From Ligilactobacillus pobuzihii E100301 = KCTC 13174 (GTDB taxonomy: Bacteria; Bacillota; Bacilli; Lactobacillales; Lactobacillaceae): a DNA stretch of 64,000 nucleotides. The position numbers and the translations under genes are program-made. The stretch spans positions 106,760-170,759 of the forward strand of contig NZ_KB714697.1 of the NCBI RefSeq assembly GCF_000349725.1, in the 5' to 3' direction. Shown here piece by piece: positions 53,906 through 64,000 of this stretch. Positions within the stretch are counted from its first letter, which is position 1, and every line of letters begins with the position of its first letter. The notes under the pieces were generated by a model. It ran no database searches. It saw only the letters and a program-made list of their open reading frames with translations, and had not been told where the DNA came from.

Positions 53906-55021
53906 ATGACCACGGTCAATGATATCGTCAATAAATTTGAAAAATTTGCCCCTAAGTGGTTAGCTGAAAAAGGTGACCCGGTTGGTTTACAACTTGGAGA
54001 TTTAACCCAAACAGTCCATAAAATGATGGTTTCCTTAGACGTTCGTCCTGAAACAGTGCAAGAAGCGATCAAAAATAATGTCGATTTTATTTTTGCCCAT
54101 CATCCAGCAATGTTTCATCCGATCCATAGTTTTGATCTGAGTGTTCCACAAAACCAAATGTACGCAAAACTGATCAAACATAATATTTCTGTTTATGCTG
54201 CACATACTAATCTGGATAATGCTAATGGGGGGATGAATGACTGGTTAGCTGACAAATTGGGCTTAAAACATACGGAACCATTATTGGGACCAAAGACAGA
54301 AAAAATGTATAAATTGGCTGTGTTTGTGCCAGTAAAAGCAGCTGACAAATTACGACAAGGCTTAATTACAGCAGGTGCTGGAAATATCGGTAATTATTCT
54401 GGTTGTTCCTTTTCGATTCAGGGACAAGGCCGATTCATCCCACAAGAAGGCGCGCAACCATATCTGGGAACACTAGGACAGGAAGAAACAGTGGCAGAAG
54501 AAAAAGTAGAAGTTACTTTTCCAGCCGAAAATAAAAATCAAGTGTTATCTGCAATGTATGCTAACCATCCGTATGAGAGGGTCGTTTATGACCTTTATCA
54601 AATTGAGGATGTCGGTGAAAAATGTGGGATGGGACGGATCGGTGAACTGTCAGATACAATGTCTGTAGAAGAGTTTGTTGCACAATGCAAAGAAGCTTTT
54701 CAAATTCCTACTCTACGCCTTATCAGTCCAGATGTTACACGAAAAATTAAGCGCGTAGCCGTGTTAGGTGGCAGTGGGTCACAGTTTTATACGAATGCTT
54801 TAGCTAAAAAAGCAGATGTTTATGTAACTGGCGACGTTAGCTACCATACGGCACATGATATGTTAGCAAGTGGTTTGAATGTGATCGATCCTGGACATCA
54901 TTTTGAATGGATCTGTCAACCTGAGCTCAAGCGTTTGTTTAGCCAGTGGGCACAAACAGAAAATTGGTCGGTCGATGTGATCACAACAAAAATCAATACA
55001 GATCCGTTTTTATTTATGTAA
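53906..55021 (+). CDS. Nif3-like dinuclear metal centre protein
   Basis: A 371-residue Nif3/YqfO protein that forms a toroidal hexamer. ATG 53906 lies just behind the trmK stop and AAGGGAG. Metal ligands are visible in IFAHHPAMFHP and AHTNLDNANGGMNDWLA (near residues 64-115) and in GHHFEWICQPEL at the end. The middle third (about 130-235) is the PII-like insertion found in YqfO. Family function is not settled; GTP cyclohydrolase-like activity has been proposed for relatives. Confidence 0.93.
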   Translation: MTTVNDIVNKFEKFAPKWLAEKGDPVGLQLGDLTQTVHKMMVSLDVRPETVQEAIKNNVDFIFAHHPAMFHPIHSFDLSVPQNQMYAKLIKHNISVYAAHTNLDNANGGMNDWLADKLGLKHTEPLLGPKTEKMYKLAVFVPVKAADKLRQGLITAGAGNIGNYSGCSFSIQGQGRFIPQEGAQPYLGTLGQEETVAEEKVEVTFPAENKNQVLSAMYANHPYERVVYDLYQIEDVGEKCGMGRIGELSDTMSVEEFVAQCKEAFQIPTLRLISPDVTRKIKRVAVLGGSGSQFYTNALAKKADVYVTGDVSYHTAHDMLASGLNVIDPGHHFEWICQPELKRLFSQWAQTENWSVDVITTKINTDPFLFM

Positions 55022-55054
55022 ATCAATGAATTAAATTAAAAAGGAGAGTTTTTC

Positions 55055-56296
55055 ATGGCAAAATATGATAATTTAGTACCACGATTTTTAAAATATGTCC
55101 GCAAAGAAACCCGGTCTGATGAAGAGTCGACTACAGTTCCTTCAACGCAAAATCAGGTTGAATTCGCCAATGAATTAGTACTGGAATTAAACGAGATTGG
55201 TTTATCTAACGTACGTATCGCACAAGGAAGCAGCTATGTTTTTGCAACATTACCAAGTAATTTACCCGCAGGTACATCAGCTAAAAAAGTTGGCTTTATT
55301 TCACATATTGATACGGCTGATTTTAATGCTAAAAACGTGTCTCCGCAAGTAGTAGAAAATTATGATGGTGAATCTGAGATCAAGCTGGGCACGAGTGGCT
55401 ATTCCTTGACACCAGATGAATTTCCTAATTTAAAAAATTATCGTGGTGACAATTTGATCACAACCGACGGAACGACACTTTTAGGTGCTGACGACAAAGC
55501 AGGTGTGACTGAAATTATGACTGCTGTGGAATATTTGAGCAAGCATCCAGAAGTTAAACATGGTGAAATAGAAGTTGCTTTCGGTCCCGACGAAGAGATT
55601 GGGACGGGTGCGGATCGTTTTGAAGTTGATGAATTCGGAGCCGACCTTGCTTATACAGTTGACGGTGGACCATTAGGACAGTTGGAATATGAAACATTTA
55701 ATGCAGCACAAGCTACGATCAAATTCGTTGGTAAAGATGTTCATCCATCAGAAGCCAAGGACATTATGATCAATGCATTAAAATTAGCAGTTGAATTTGA
55801 AAATCATCTTCCAAGTGCTGAAGTTCCAGAAAAGACTGAAGGCCGTCAAGGATTTTTCCATTTGTTAGGGATCAATGGTACTGTTGATGAAGCAAAGATG
55901 ACATACATTATTCGTGATCACGACCGTGCTAAATTTGAAGAAAGAAAACAATTAGTTAAAAATATCGTTGGTAAAATGAATGAACAATTCGATGAAGATC
56001 GCGTAATTTTGGATATGAAAGATCAGTATTACAATATGCGTGAGATCATTGAAAAAGATATGACGGTTGTTGACTTGGCAAAAAAAGCAATGGAAGATCT
56101 CAACATTGAACCACTGATCGCACCTGTACGTGGCGGTACTGATGGTTCTAAAATTTCATTCATGGGTTTACCCACACCGAACTTGTTTGCAGGTCCAGAA
56201 AATATGCATGCACGTTTTGAATATGTGTCAGAACAAACGATGGAAAAAGCAACGGATGTTATTTTGCAGATCGTGAAATTAGTTAGTGATAAATAA
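55055..56296 (+). CDS. pepT: Peptidase T (tripeptide aminopeptidase)
   Basis: A 413-residue cytosolic M20B zinc peptidase that removes the N-terminal residue from tripeptides, important in lactic acid bacteria living on peptides. Zinc and catalytic motifs: [44 protein letters not shown], then [34 protein letters not shown] and [20 protein letters not shown]. The AAGGAGAG ribosome site precedes the ATG. A terminator follows after 90 bases. Confidence 0.96.
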   Translation: MAKYDNLVPRFLKYVRKETRSDEESTTVPSTQNQVEFANELVLELNEIGLSNVRIAQGSSYVFATLPSNLPAGTSAKKVGFISHIDTADFNAKNVSPQVVENYDGESEIKLGTSGYSLTPDEFPNLKNYRGDNLITTDGTTLLGADDKAGVTEIMTAVEYLSKHPEVKHGEIEVAFGPDEEIGTGADRFEVDEFGADLAYTVDGGPLGQLEYETFNAAQATIKFVGKDVHPSEAKDIMINALKLAVEFENHLPSAEVPEKTEGRQGFFHLLGINGTVDEAKMTYIIRDHDRAKFEERKQLVKNIVGKMNEQFDEDRVILDMKDQYYNMREIIEKDMTVVDLAKKAMEDLNIEPLIAPVRGGTDGSKISFMGLPTPNLFAGPENMHARFEYVSEQTMEKATDVILQIVKLVSDK

Positions 56297-56385
56297 GTTG
56301 GAAGATATATTTTTGGGATTTGTTCTCGAAATGAAATGGAAAACAAAAACCAATTTCTAAATTTATACTGGGGTATATTCTAAGG

Positions 56386-56416
56386 GACTTCGATCTAAAT
56401 GATCGAGGTCTTTTTT
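56386..56416 (+). terminator. Terminator after pepT
   Basis: GACTTCGATC (56386-56395) pairs with GATCGAGGTC (56401-56410, one G-T) and six T follow. Confidence 0.85.
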
Positions 56417-56418
56417 GG

Positions 56419-56715
56419 TGCGCTAATTAAAGAAAGTAACTAAGTTGATCAATAAAATGAAATATAAAAATGAATAGTCTACGATATAAAAAGATAGTTA
56501 CTACAAAACTTTGTGTATTCTATCAACATTGAAAAGATAGCTAGCTGGTGTAAGGAAGTCAGTAAGATAGCTCAAATAATGTTTATGACTGCTATAAATA
56601 TTTAAGAAGTTGAGCCGTTTGAAGGCAATGGTCGGGAAATTGTGATGGATAAATTAATTATTTTAGTTTTTGATTTATTGTTCATTGTTTTCTTTAAGCC
56701 TTGATATAACAGTTT
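56419..56715. other. Gene-free A/T-rich stretch before clpB
   Basis: About 300 bases without a supported gene. A 19-residue hydrophobic frame (56645-56704) lacks a good ribosome site. No repeat, hairpin or RNA gene is evident by eye. Confidence 0.5.
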
Positions 56716-56768
56716 GGTCAAAGAAGGTAAGACTTTTTGTTAGCATCTGGAAATATATCCTGTATAAT
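56716..56768 (+). promoter_or_regulatory. clpB promoter with CtsR box
   Basis: GGTCAAAGAAGGTAAGA (56716-56732) matches the CtsR tandem heptamer (RGTCAAA-N3-RGTCAAA) fully in the first repeat and 5 of 7 in the second. A perfect TATAAT -10 box lies at 56763-56768, with a weak -35 (TTAGCA, 56740-56745) 17 bases upstream. CtsR would repress until heat shock. Confidence 0.7.
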
Positions 56769-56844
56769 ATAAATAGCAAACTAAATTGCAAATTTCAAAA
56801 ATAATAAAATAAATTTTCATAGAACAACTGAAAGGGGAGCATGT

Positions 56845-59454
56845 ATGAATAATGATAGTTTAACAAATGCTGTGCAAGAGGCAATTGGCCAAGCACAACA
56901 AATCGCAATGACACGTAAACACCAAGAAATAGATGTTGCGCATTTATTCAAATTTTTGATTCAGCCGGGGGAATTTGTAGTTGATTTATATCAGCGAGCT
57001 GGAGTGAATGTTAAGGGATTTGAAAAAGAAATCGACCGACAGCTAGACAAAATTTCAGTTGTTTCCGGAAATGTTGCTTACGGGCAAGCAATCAGTCAAA
57101 ATTTATCCCAGTTATTACAAAACGCTGATCAATTAAAGCAAAAAATGGGTGATGAGTATATTGCATTAGATACGATCACACTTGCTTTAATGAAATTAAA
57201 ATATCATCCTTTAACTGAATATTTAAAACAGAATGGTATAACAGAAAAAAAATTACAGGGTGTAGTAGAAGATTTAAGAGGAGGAGAACATGTGACATCT
57301 AAAGACCAAGAAGCACAATACAAGGCTTTAGAAAAGTATGGGACAGACCTGGTGAAGGAAGCTCGTTCTGGCAAACAAGATCCAATCATTGGACGAGACG
57401 AAGAAGTTAGGGACGTCATTCGGATCTTGTCGCGTAAAACTAAGAATAATCCGGTCTTGATCGGCGAACCCGGTGTTGGTAAAACAGCGATCATCGAAGG
57501 ATTAGCCCAGCGTATCGTTAAAAATGATGTGCCGGCTAATTTACAAGATAAAACTATTTTTTCATTGGACATGGGTTCATTGATCGCAGGCGCTAAGTAT
57601 CGGGGCGAATTTGAAGAACGCTTAAAGTCTGTCTTAAAAGAAGTTAAGAAAAGTGAAGGTCAGATCATTTTATTCATCGATGAGATCCATAATATTGTCG
57701 GTGCAGGTAAAACTGAAGGTAGTATGGATGCTGGTAATTTATTAAAACCAATGTTGGCTCGTGGCGAGCTGCATTTGATCGGTGCCACTACTCTAGATGA
57801 ATATCGTGAAAATTTGGAAAAAGATAAAGCTTTAGAGCGACGTTTTCAAAAGGTTTTGGTTCAAGAACCTACTGTTGAAGATACGATCGCCATTTTGCGG
57901 GGCCTACGCGAAAGGTATGAAATTCACCATGGTGTAAGAATTCATGATAATGCGTTAGTTGCAGCCGCCACACTATCGGACCGGTATATTACTGACCGTT
58001 TCTTACCAGATAAAGCAATAGATTTAGTAGACGAAGCTTGTGCTGAGATCAGGGTGGAAATGAATTCTGTACCAACTGAATTAGACCAAGTTAACCGTTC
58101 GGTGATGCGTTTAGAAATTGAAGAGGCTGCTCTGAAAAAAGAAACTGATGATGCGTCAAAGAAACGTTTAGCAGATGTACAACAAGAACTCGCAAATGAA
58201 CATGAAAAAAACAATCAGTTAAAAATGCGTTGGGAAAGTGAAAAAGAAGATATCCAGCGTGTGAGTGACAAGAAATCAGAGATCGATCAGGCTAAACACC
58301 AGCTTGAAGACGCTGAAAGCCAGTATAATTTGGAAAAAGCTGCCAAATTACAACATGGTACGATCCCGAAATTGGAAAAAGAATTGGCTGACCTTGAAAA
58401 AAGTGATCGTCCTGATGACTGGTTAGTTGAGGAGTCAGTGACAGAAAATGAAATAGCGGAAGTTGTTAGCCGTTCAACTGGTGTTCCAGTTTCTAAATTA
58501 GTTGAAGGTGAACGGCAAAAATTATTACACTTATCTGACAGTTTACACCAGAGGGTCATTGGACAAGATGAAGCAGTTGATGCTGTTTCGGATGCCGTTT
58601 TACGTTCACGTGCTGGACTGCAAGATCCATCAAAACCATTAGGGTCGTTTATGTTTTTAGGTCCAACGGGTGTGGGGAAAACAGAGTTAGCTAAGGCATT
58701 AGCCGAAAACTTGTTTGATTCTGAAAAACACATGGTGCGTTTAGACATGAGTGAATATATGGATAAGATCTCTGTTAGTCGTTTAGTCGGGGCTGCTCCT
58801 GGTTATGTTGGTTATGAAGAAGGCGGTCAATTGACTGAAGCCGTGCGACGTAACCCTTACACGATCATTTTACTTGATGAGGTGGAAAAGGCACATCCTG
58901 ACGTCTTTAACATTTTACTCCAAGTTTTAGACGACGGGCGTTTAACTGATAGTCAGGGTCGGACCGTTGATTTTAAAAACACGATCATGATCATGACTTC
59001 TAACCTTGGATCAGACCTTTTGTTAGATCAGGTATCTGACGATGGTAAGATTTCTGATGAGACACACTCAGCAGTTATGAAATTAGCTCAGTCACATTTT
59101 AAACCGGAATTCTTAAACCGGATCGATGATATCATTATGTTTACTCCATTATCGATGAATGCTATTAAGCAAATCGTGGATAAATTCATTGGGTTATTGT
59201 CTGACCGTTTGTCTGATCAGGAAATCACTTTAACGATCGATGATCCGGCTAAAGAATGGCTAGCTCAAAAAGGCTATGAGCCTGCATATGGTGCACGCCC
59301 ATTGCAAAGGTTCATCACCAATCAAGTTGAAACTCCTTTAGCTAAGCAAATTATTGCGGGTAAGATCATGCCTAAATCAGTTGTTGAAATTCGTTTGGGA
59401 GAACAAGATAATTTAATTTTCACAGCCAAAGAAAAAACTGAGCAAGTTGACTAA
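56845..59454 (+). CDS. clpB: ATP-dependent disaggregase ClpB
   Basis: An 869-residue AAA+ chaperone that dissolves protein aggregates together with DnaK. Order: N-terminal Clp-N repeats (1-150), first AAA+ module with [11 protein letters not shown] (near 207-217) and [12 protein letters not shown], the long coiled-coil middle domain (about 395-525, e.g. [20 protein letters not shown]), second AAA+ module with [16 protein letters not shown] (near 610) and [12 protein letters not shown], and the C-terminal small domain. The middle domain distinguishes it from ClpA/C. GGGGAGC precedes the ATG. Confidence 0.97.
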   Translation: MNNDSLTNAVQEAIGQAQQIAMTRKHQEIDVAHLFKFLIQPGEFVVDLYQRAGVNVKGFEKEIDRQLDKISVVSGNVAYGQAISQNLSQLLQNADQLKQKMGDEYIALDTITLALMKLKYHPLTEYLKQNGITEKKLQGVVEDLRGGEHVTSKDQEAQYKALEKYGTDLVKEARSGKQDPIIGRDEEVRDVIRILSRKTKNNPVLIGEPGVGKTAIIEGLAQRIVKNDVPANLQDKTIFSLDMGSLIAGAKYRGEFEERLKSVLKEVKKSEGQIILFIDEIHNIVGAGKTEGSMDAGNLLKPMLARGELHLIGATTLDEYRENLEKDKALERRFQKVLVQEPTVEDTIAILRGLRERYEIHHGVRIHDNALVAAATLSDRYITDRFLPDKAIDLVDEACAEIRVEMNSVPTELDQVNRSVMRLEIEEAALKKETDDASKKRLADVQQELANEHEKNNQLKMRWESEKEDIQRVSDKKSEIDQAKHQLEDAESQYNLEKAAKLQHGTIPKLEKELADLEKSDRPDDWLVEESVTENEIAEVVSRSTGVPVSKLVEGERQKLLHLSDSLHQRVIGQDEAVDAVSDAVLRSRAGLQDPSKPLGSFMFLGPTGVGKTELAKALAENLFDSEKHMVRLDMSEYMDKISVSRLVGAAPGYVGYEEGGQLTEAVRRNPYTIILLDEVEKAHPDVFNILLQVLDDGRLTDSQGRTVDFKNTIMIMTSNLGSDLLLDQVSDDGKISDETHSAVMKLAQSHFKPEFLNRIDDIIMFTPLSMNAIKQIVDKFIGLLSDRLSDQEITLTIDDPAKEWLAQKGYEPAYGARPLQRFITNQVETPLAKQIIAGKIMPKSVVEIRLGEQDNLIFTAKEKTEQVD

Positions 59455-59465
59455 AAGTGCATAAT

Positions 59466-59492
59466 AAAAAGCGTTGTTTAACAACGCTTTTT
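59466..59492. terminator. Bidirectional terminator between clpB and the DUF2929-like gene
   Basis: AAAAAGCGTTGTT and AACAACGCTTTTT form a perfect stem at the convergent junction, with A and T runs as the outer parts of the arms. Confidence 0.88.
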
Positions 59493-59679
59493 ATTTAGTC
59501 TGGGTTTTTGGTGTTTTTACCATAGGTGCAATTAGATTGATAGCGATAAAGCCACCGATCATGGCAACTACAGCACTCGTAGCGACATCAAATGCTCCAC
59601 CAGTTAAAGCGGAAACGATATAGCCTAATACGAGTCCATAAATTGCACTCCAAAAAAGCAAAGTAAGCTGTTTTAGCAT
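59491..59679 (-). CDS. Small membrane protein, DUF2929-like
   Basis: A 62-residue protein with two membrane helices (about residues 5-23, LTLLFWSAIYGLVLGYIV, and 32-52, ATSAVVAMIGGFIAINLIA) and a basic tail. ATG 59679 is chosen because GAGGTG lies 6 bases upstream; the frame could also start at GTG 59688, but that overlaps the ribosome site. The first helix followed by SALTGGAFD resembles the DUF2929 family of Lactobacillales, whose function is unknown. Convergent with clpB, divergent from dnaE. Confidence 0.75.
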   Translation of the reverse strand: MLKQLTLLFWSAIYGLVLGYIVSALTGGAFDVATSAVVAMIGGFIAINLIAPMVKTPKTQTK

Positions 59680-59789
59680 TCCATTCACCTCTTATTAATT
59701 AGTAGTTTAGCACAAAAACAAAAAAATAAACATAATTTTTTAAATCCTTATTAAGGTGATCAGTATTTAGAAAAAGAACAGAATTATTT

Positions 59790-59818
59790 TTGAAGGAATT
59801 TTGAAATTTGAGTATAAT
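59790..59818 (+). promoter_or_regulatory. Promoter of dnaE
   Basis: TTGAAG (59790-59795) and TATAAT (59813-59818) spaced by 17 bases, 35 bases before the dnaE start. Confidence 0.75.
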
Positions 59819-59853
59819 TAAAATAAATGACTAGCAAAAAAGGGGGGAAGTAA

Positions 59854-62800
59854 ATGTTCAGTCCATTACAAGTTATCAGTTGTTACAGTTTATTACAGAG
59901 TCCATTAAAAATTAACGACCTAGTTAAAAAAGCGAGTGAGTTAGGCTATCAGGCGTTAGCTTTAACTGATATTAATGTTATGTATGGTATTTTGGACTTT
60001 TATAAGGCTTGTCAAAAGTACCATATCAAGCCGTTATTAGGTTTAACACTTGAGTTACAAGATACGAATCAAGATACAGCTAAAAATGAACTAATTTTAT
60101 TGGCTAAAAATAATAACGGGTATCACAATTTAATCAAAATCTCGAGTTTAAAAATGACTAAGAGTACTGAAGATTCTAGTGGAGATCGGCTATCTTTGAG
60201 TGAAGTTTCCCCTTTTTTACATGAAATGTTTGTTATTACACCAACACAGAATTCTTTTATATTAGATGCGTTGGCTACTCATAAACTAGCGGATGCACAA
60301 AAACAGTTGGCAAGATTAGTTGATGTAATAGATGATCAGAGTTTGTTTTTGGGAGTCAGCCCATATATGCAAGATCAAACTATAGTTGATTTACGTCAAC
60401 TTGGGGCTGCTTTAGATTTAAAAATTGTTGCAGCTGCGCCACTTAAATATTTAACACCGGAACAAAATTTTGAGGTGACCGTTTTAAACTCGATTCGATC
60501 AGGTAATAAGTTGACGAGTAAGGAATTGACAAAACAACGAGATGGGCATTATTTTTTGCGTTCTCCATCAGAATCTGCTGCAGAATATGGAAGATCTGGT
60601 TTAGAGGACGCCTTTCAAAATGTAACTCAAATTATTGACAAGATCGAAATTGAATTGAGCTTTCCGCCAACACGTTTGCCACGGTTTAAAGCACCCGACG
60701 GGACCTCATCAGAAGAATATCTGCGCAGTTTATGTGAAACGGGGTTAAAAAAAAGGCTACAAATGAATCAAATCAGCAATGCACAGCCATATCAAGCACG
60801 GTTAGATCATGAACTTAAAGTTATCGGAAGAATGGGATTCAATGATTATTTTTTGATTGTTTGGGATGTGACCCATTTTGCCCATGAACATCAGATCATG
60901 ATCGGCCCTGGTAGAGGATCTGCTGCAGGTTCATTAGTTGCCTATACGTTGATGATCACTGACGTGGATCCCATACGATATAATCTATTGTTTGAACGTT
61001 TTTTGAATGAGGAACGTGCACAAATGCCGGATATTGACCTAGATATTCCTGATTTAAAACGTGATCAAGTGATCAAATATGTTCATCAAAAATATGGCCA
61101 TGAGCAAATGGCACAGATCATTACTTTTGGTACATTAGCAGCTAAACAAGCGTTACGGGATGTAGGACGTGTGATGGGAGCAACTACTTATGAAATGGAT
61201 CAGTGGAGTAAGGCGATACCGTCAGTTTTGCACATTACTTTGCAGGAAGCTTACCAACAGTCTCAACTATTACAAAATTTAGTCGCTGATAGCCAGAAAA
61301 ATTCACTGATTTTTCAAACGGCATTACATTTAGAAGGTTTGCCACGTCATTATTCACTTCATGCCGCCGGAGTTATTTTAAGTGAGGAAAGATTATCTGA
61401 TTTGGTACCAGTCCAGTTAGGACCTGATGAAATGTTAGTGACTCAATTCGCTAAAGATCAAGTTGAAGAAGTTGGGCTTTTAAAGATGGATTTTCTAGGG
61501 TTACGTAATCTGACTATTTTGGAAAATGCGGCGCGCTTTATTTCATTTGGTTATCATGAAAAGTTAGATGTACATCAAATAGACCTCTCAGATCAAAAGA
61601 CATTGAAGTTATTTCAAGTTGCTGATACTAATGGTGTGTTTCAATTTGAATCAGACGGTATCAAAAATGTTTTAAGAAAGTTACAGCCAACTTCTTTTGA
61701 GGATGTGGCAGCTGTTAATGCCTTATATCGGCCAGGACCAATGCACAACATTGATGAGTTTATCGCACGTAAACATGGCAAGAGTCGCATAACTTATCCT
61801 GAACCTTCATTGAAAAATATCTTAGCATCGACATATGGTATTATGGTTTACCAAGAACAAGTTATGCAAGTTGCGTCAGCCATGGGAGGCTTTTCTTTAG
61901 GCCAAGCTGACCTTTTACGTCGGGCAATGAGTAAAAAGAAACATGACGTGATTGCTGAAATGCGGGGAAGATTTATCGCAGGTGCCCAAAAAAAAGGCTT
62001 TGATGTTCAAAGTGCTCAAAAAGTTTATGAATACATTGGCCGTTTTGGTGATTATGGTTTTAATCGTTCACATGCGGTCGCCTATTCAAAAATGGCTTTT
62101 GAATTAGCTTATATCAAGTGTCATTATCCTGCTGCTTTTTATGCTTCCTTATTAAATTCAGTGATTGGTTCGGATAAAAAAACCAAGACCTATTTGATGG
62201 AAGCTAAGAGTCGCCAAATCAAGGTTAAGGCTCCATCGATCAATCATAGTGAAGCCTACTATATTTTAAAGAACAAGGCCATTTATTTCGGTTTAGGTTG
62301 CATTAAAACAATTCGCAGGAATTTTGTTCAAGCTATTATTCAAGAAAGAAAAAAACGTGGTCCTTTTAAATCTTTTAACCAATTTCTACAAAGAATACCT
62401 GGGGAGTATTTAAAACAAGAAGGCATCGAAGCTTTGATATATAGTGGGGCATTCGATGAATTAGAGCTCTCACGTGCAAAGCTACTTGACCAGTTGCCTA
62501 AAATGCTCAAGAATGCTGAGTTAAGTGGTGCTAACGTTGAGTTATTTGCCATGCTTGCTCCTAAAGAACAGGAAACAGTCCCAGAATTATCACAGGAAGA
62601 ACAACTGAACAAGGAAAATTATTATTTGGGTGCTTTTGTGTCAGGACACCCTGTTGAAAAATTTTCCAATTTAGTTCAATTATACGGAACTACTAAGGTT
62701 GCAGCATTAAGAGCTGATCAAAATATTGTTACGATCCTTTATTTAAAAAGAGTTAAGATCATTAGAACTAAAAAAGGGGAACAGATGGCTTTTGTGTCTG

Positions 62801-63192
62801 CAGATGATGAAACAGGATCAGTGGATCTAACTATTTTTCCACAACAATATCGCCAATATGCTGAAGTGTTAAATGAAGGGGCCGTTGTATTAGTCAAAGG
62901 GAAGGTTGAACAACGACGAGGACTACAGGTGATCGTTGATTCATTACAGCTAACAAATAATGTAAGTGACCAAAGTTATTTTTTACGATTACAACCTAAT
63001 ATCTCATTGTACCAGAAACAAGAATTGAAAAGATTGCTCGAAACTTTTCATGGAAATACTCCCGTGATAATTTTTGATATTTTATCTGACCGCAAATTCT
63101 TATTACGTCGGAGTTTATGGCTAAGTAGCTCTGAAAAGGCACAAAAAGCAGTTATCGGACTATTAGGCGAAGGTAATGTCGTTTTAAAATAA
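59854..63192 (+). CDS. dnaE: DNA polymerase III alpha subunit DnaE
   Basis: A 1112-residue replicative polymerase of the DnaE type, used with PolC in Firmicutes for lagging-strand priming extension. N-terminal PHP domain (about 1-210; the metal-binding His are reduced, LTDINVMYGILDFYKA replaces the usual TDHGNM), catalytic palm with GPGRGSAAGSLVAY and the PDIDLDIPD acidic motif (near residue 390), YSLHAAGVILS and YQEQVMQVASAMGGFSLGQADLLRRAMSKK, then the tandem HhH and OB domains (FVSADDETGSVDLTIFP). GGGGGGAAG precedes the ATG. Confidence 0.97.
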   Translation: MFSPLQVISCYSLLQSPLKINDLVKKASELGYQALALTDINVMYGILDFYKACQKYHIKPLLGLTLELQDTNQDTAKNELILLAKNNNGYHNLIKISSLKMTKSTEDSSGDRLSLSEVSPFLHEMFVITPTQNSFILDALATHKLADAQKQLARLVDVIDDQSLFLGVSPYMQDQTIVDLRQLGAALDLKIVAAAPLKYLTPEQNFEVTVLNSIRSGNKLTSKELTKQRDGHYFLRSPSESAAEYGRSGLEDAFQNVTQIIDKIEIELSFPPTRLPRFKAPDGTSSEEYLRSLCETGLKKRLQMNQISNAQPYQARLDHELKVIGRMGFNDYFLIVWDVTHFAHEHQIMIGPGRGSAAGSLVAYTLMITDVDPIRYNLLFERFLNEERAQMPDIDLDIPDLKRDQVIKYVHQKYGHEQMAQIITFGTLAAKQALRDVGRVMGATTYEMDQWSKAIPSVLHITLQEAYQQSQLLQNLVADSQKNSLIFQTALHLEGLPRHYSLHAAGVILSEERLSDLVPVQLGPDEMLVTQFAKDQVEEVGLLKMDFLGLRNLTILENAARFISFGYHEKLDVHQIDLSDQKTLKLFQVADTNGVFQFESDGIKNVLRKLQPTSFEDVAAVNALYRPGPMHNIDEFIARKHGKSRITYPEPSLKNILASTYGIMVYQEQVMQVASAMGGFSLGQADLLRRAMSKKKHDVIAEMRGRFIAGAQKKGFDVQSAQKVYEYIGRFGDYGFNRSHAVAYSKMAFELAYIKCHYPAAFYASLLNSVIGSDKKTKTYLMEAKSRQIKVKAPSINHSEAYYILKNKAIYFGLGCIKTIRRNFVQAIIQERKKRGPFKSFNQFLQRIPGEYLKQEGIEALIYSGAFDELELSRAKLLDQLPKMLKNAELSGANVELFAMLAPKEQETVPELSQEEQLNKENYYLGAFVSGHPVEKFSNLVQLYGTTKVAALRADQNIVTILYLKRVKIIRTKKGEQMAFVSADDETGSVDLTIFPQQYRQYAEVLNEGAVVLVKGKVEQRRGLQVIVDSLQLTNNVSDQSYFLRLQPNISLYQKQELKRLLETFHGNTPVIIFDILSDRKFLLRRSLWLSSSEKAQKAVIGLLGEGNVVLK

Positions 63193-63210
63193 TGAAAAAA
63201 GATGTAAATT

Positions 63211-63235
63211 CCATGAAAAGTTTCATATTTTTTTC
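63211..63235 (+). terminator. Weak terminator after dnaE
   Basis: ATGAAA and TTTCAT are adjacent inverted repeats followed by ATTTTTTT; the loop is very short so strength is doubtful. Confidence 0.35.
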
Positions 63236-63312
63236 GAAATAAACAAGACAATGTCTGTGAAAAGTGATACTATGAACATTGGAGAATGTAGTACAACAGA
63301 AATTTTACTTGA

Positions 63313-64000
<688 letters not shown>

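Noticed and set aside
56645..56704. Micro-ORF of 19 hydrophobic residues (MDKLIILVFDLLFIVFFKP)
   Set aside because: Only a poor ribosome site (GGGAAATTG), directly before the CtsR box; A/T-rich DNA gives such frames easily.

Overview
The window is a continuous, low-GC (by eye about 37%) Gram-positive chromosome segment. Gene content and order point to the family Lactobacillaceae (lactic acid bacteria): pyruvate oxidase, a hisS-aspS pair and pheST and glyQS pairs all behind T-box leaders, phoH-ybeY-dgkA-era-recO-glyQS-dnaG-rpoD-trmK-nif3 in the usual Firmicutes order, and dnaE followed by pfkA. I cannot fix the genus by eye. Both ends are cut: glyA (serine hydroxymethyltransferase) enters from the left and pfkA (phosphofructokinase) leaves on the right.

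Layout. 1-7.1 kb: glyA tail, a GNAT acetyltransferase, an aldo/keto reductase, an orphan protein, pyruvate oxidase (with a CcpA-like site over its promoter) and lepA. 7.2-14.0 kb is the accessory part: orphan proteins, a gene-poor stretch with decayed repeats, a tRNA-Ser(CGA), a probable minus-strand small RNA, a serine-rich membrane-anchored surface protein, two very small ORFs, an EndA-like secreted nuclease, a Y-family DNA polymerase whose promoter spacer is a LexA box, and one or two probable small RNAs. 14.0-25.6 kb: RNA methyltransferase, HD hydrolase, HxlR regulator, T-box/pheST, mltG, udk, greA, a nitroreductase, then on the minus strand a nucleoside hydrolase and a small membrane protein. 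25.8-33.5 kb: prmA-rsmE, a membrane protein, rel (ppGpp synthetase/hydrolase), dtd, an esterase-fold protein lacking its catalytic serine, a HAD phosphatase and a cell-wall amidase. 33.7-41.3 kb: T-box/hisS-aspS, a YitT-type membrane protein, a teichoic-acid type glycerophosphotransferase, endonuclease IV and the PPDK regulator. 41.5-56.3 kb: rpsU-yqeY, phoH-ybeY-dgkA-era, recO, T-box/glyQS, dnaG-rpoD, trmK-nif3 and pepT. 56.4-64 kb: CtsR-controlled clpB, a DUF2929-like protein, dnaE and pfkA.

Most genes are housekeeping (translation, tRNA charging, RNA modification, replication, cell wall, stringent response). Regulation visible in the DNA: three T-boxes (specifiers UUC, GAC/CAC overlapping, GGC), a LexA box, a CtsR box, a cre-like site and many intrinsic terminators.

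The most interesting unexplained structure is a dispersed, roughly 150-215 bp intergenic repeat present four times (8.7, 24.0, 32.5 and 45.3 kb). It has MITE-like ends and two long hairpins whose arms covary between copies; two copies sit exactly between convergent genes. Other points of interest are the small-RNA candidates at 9.2 and 13.9 kb, the small ORFs, the Ser-to-Asp substitution in the esterase-fold protein and a strong local excess of GATC in housekeeping genes.
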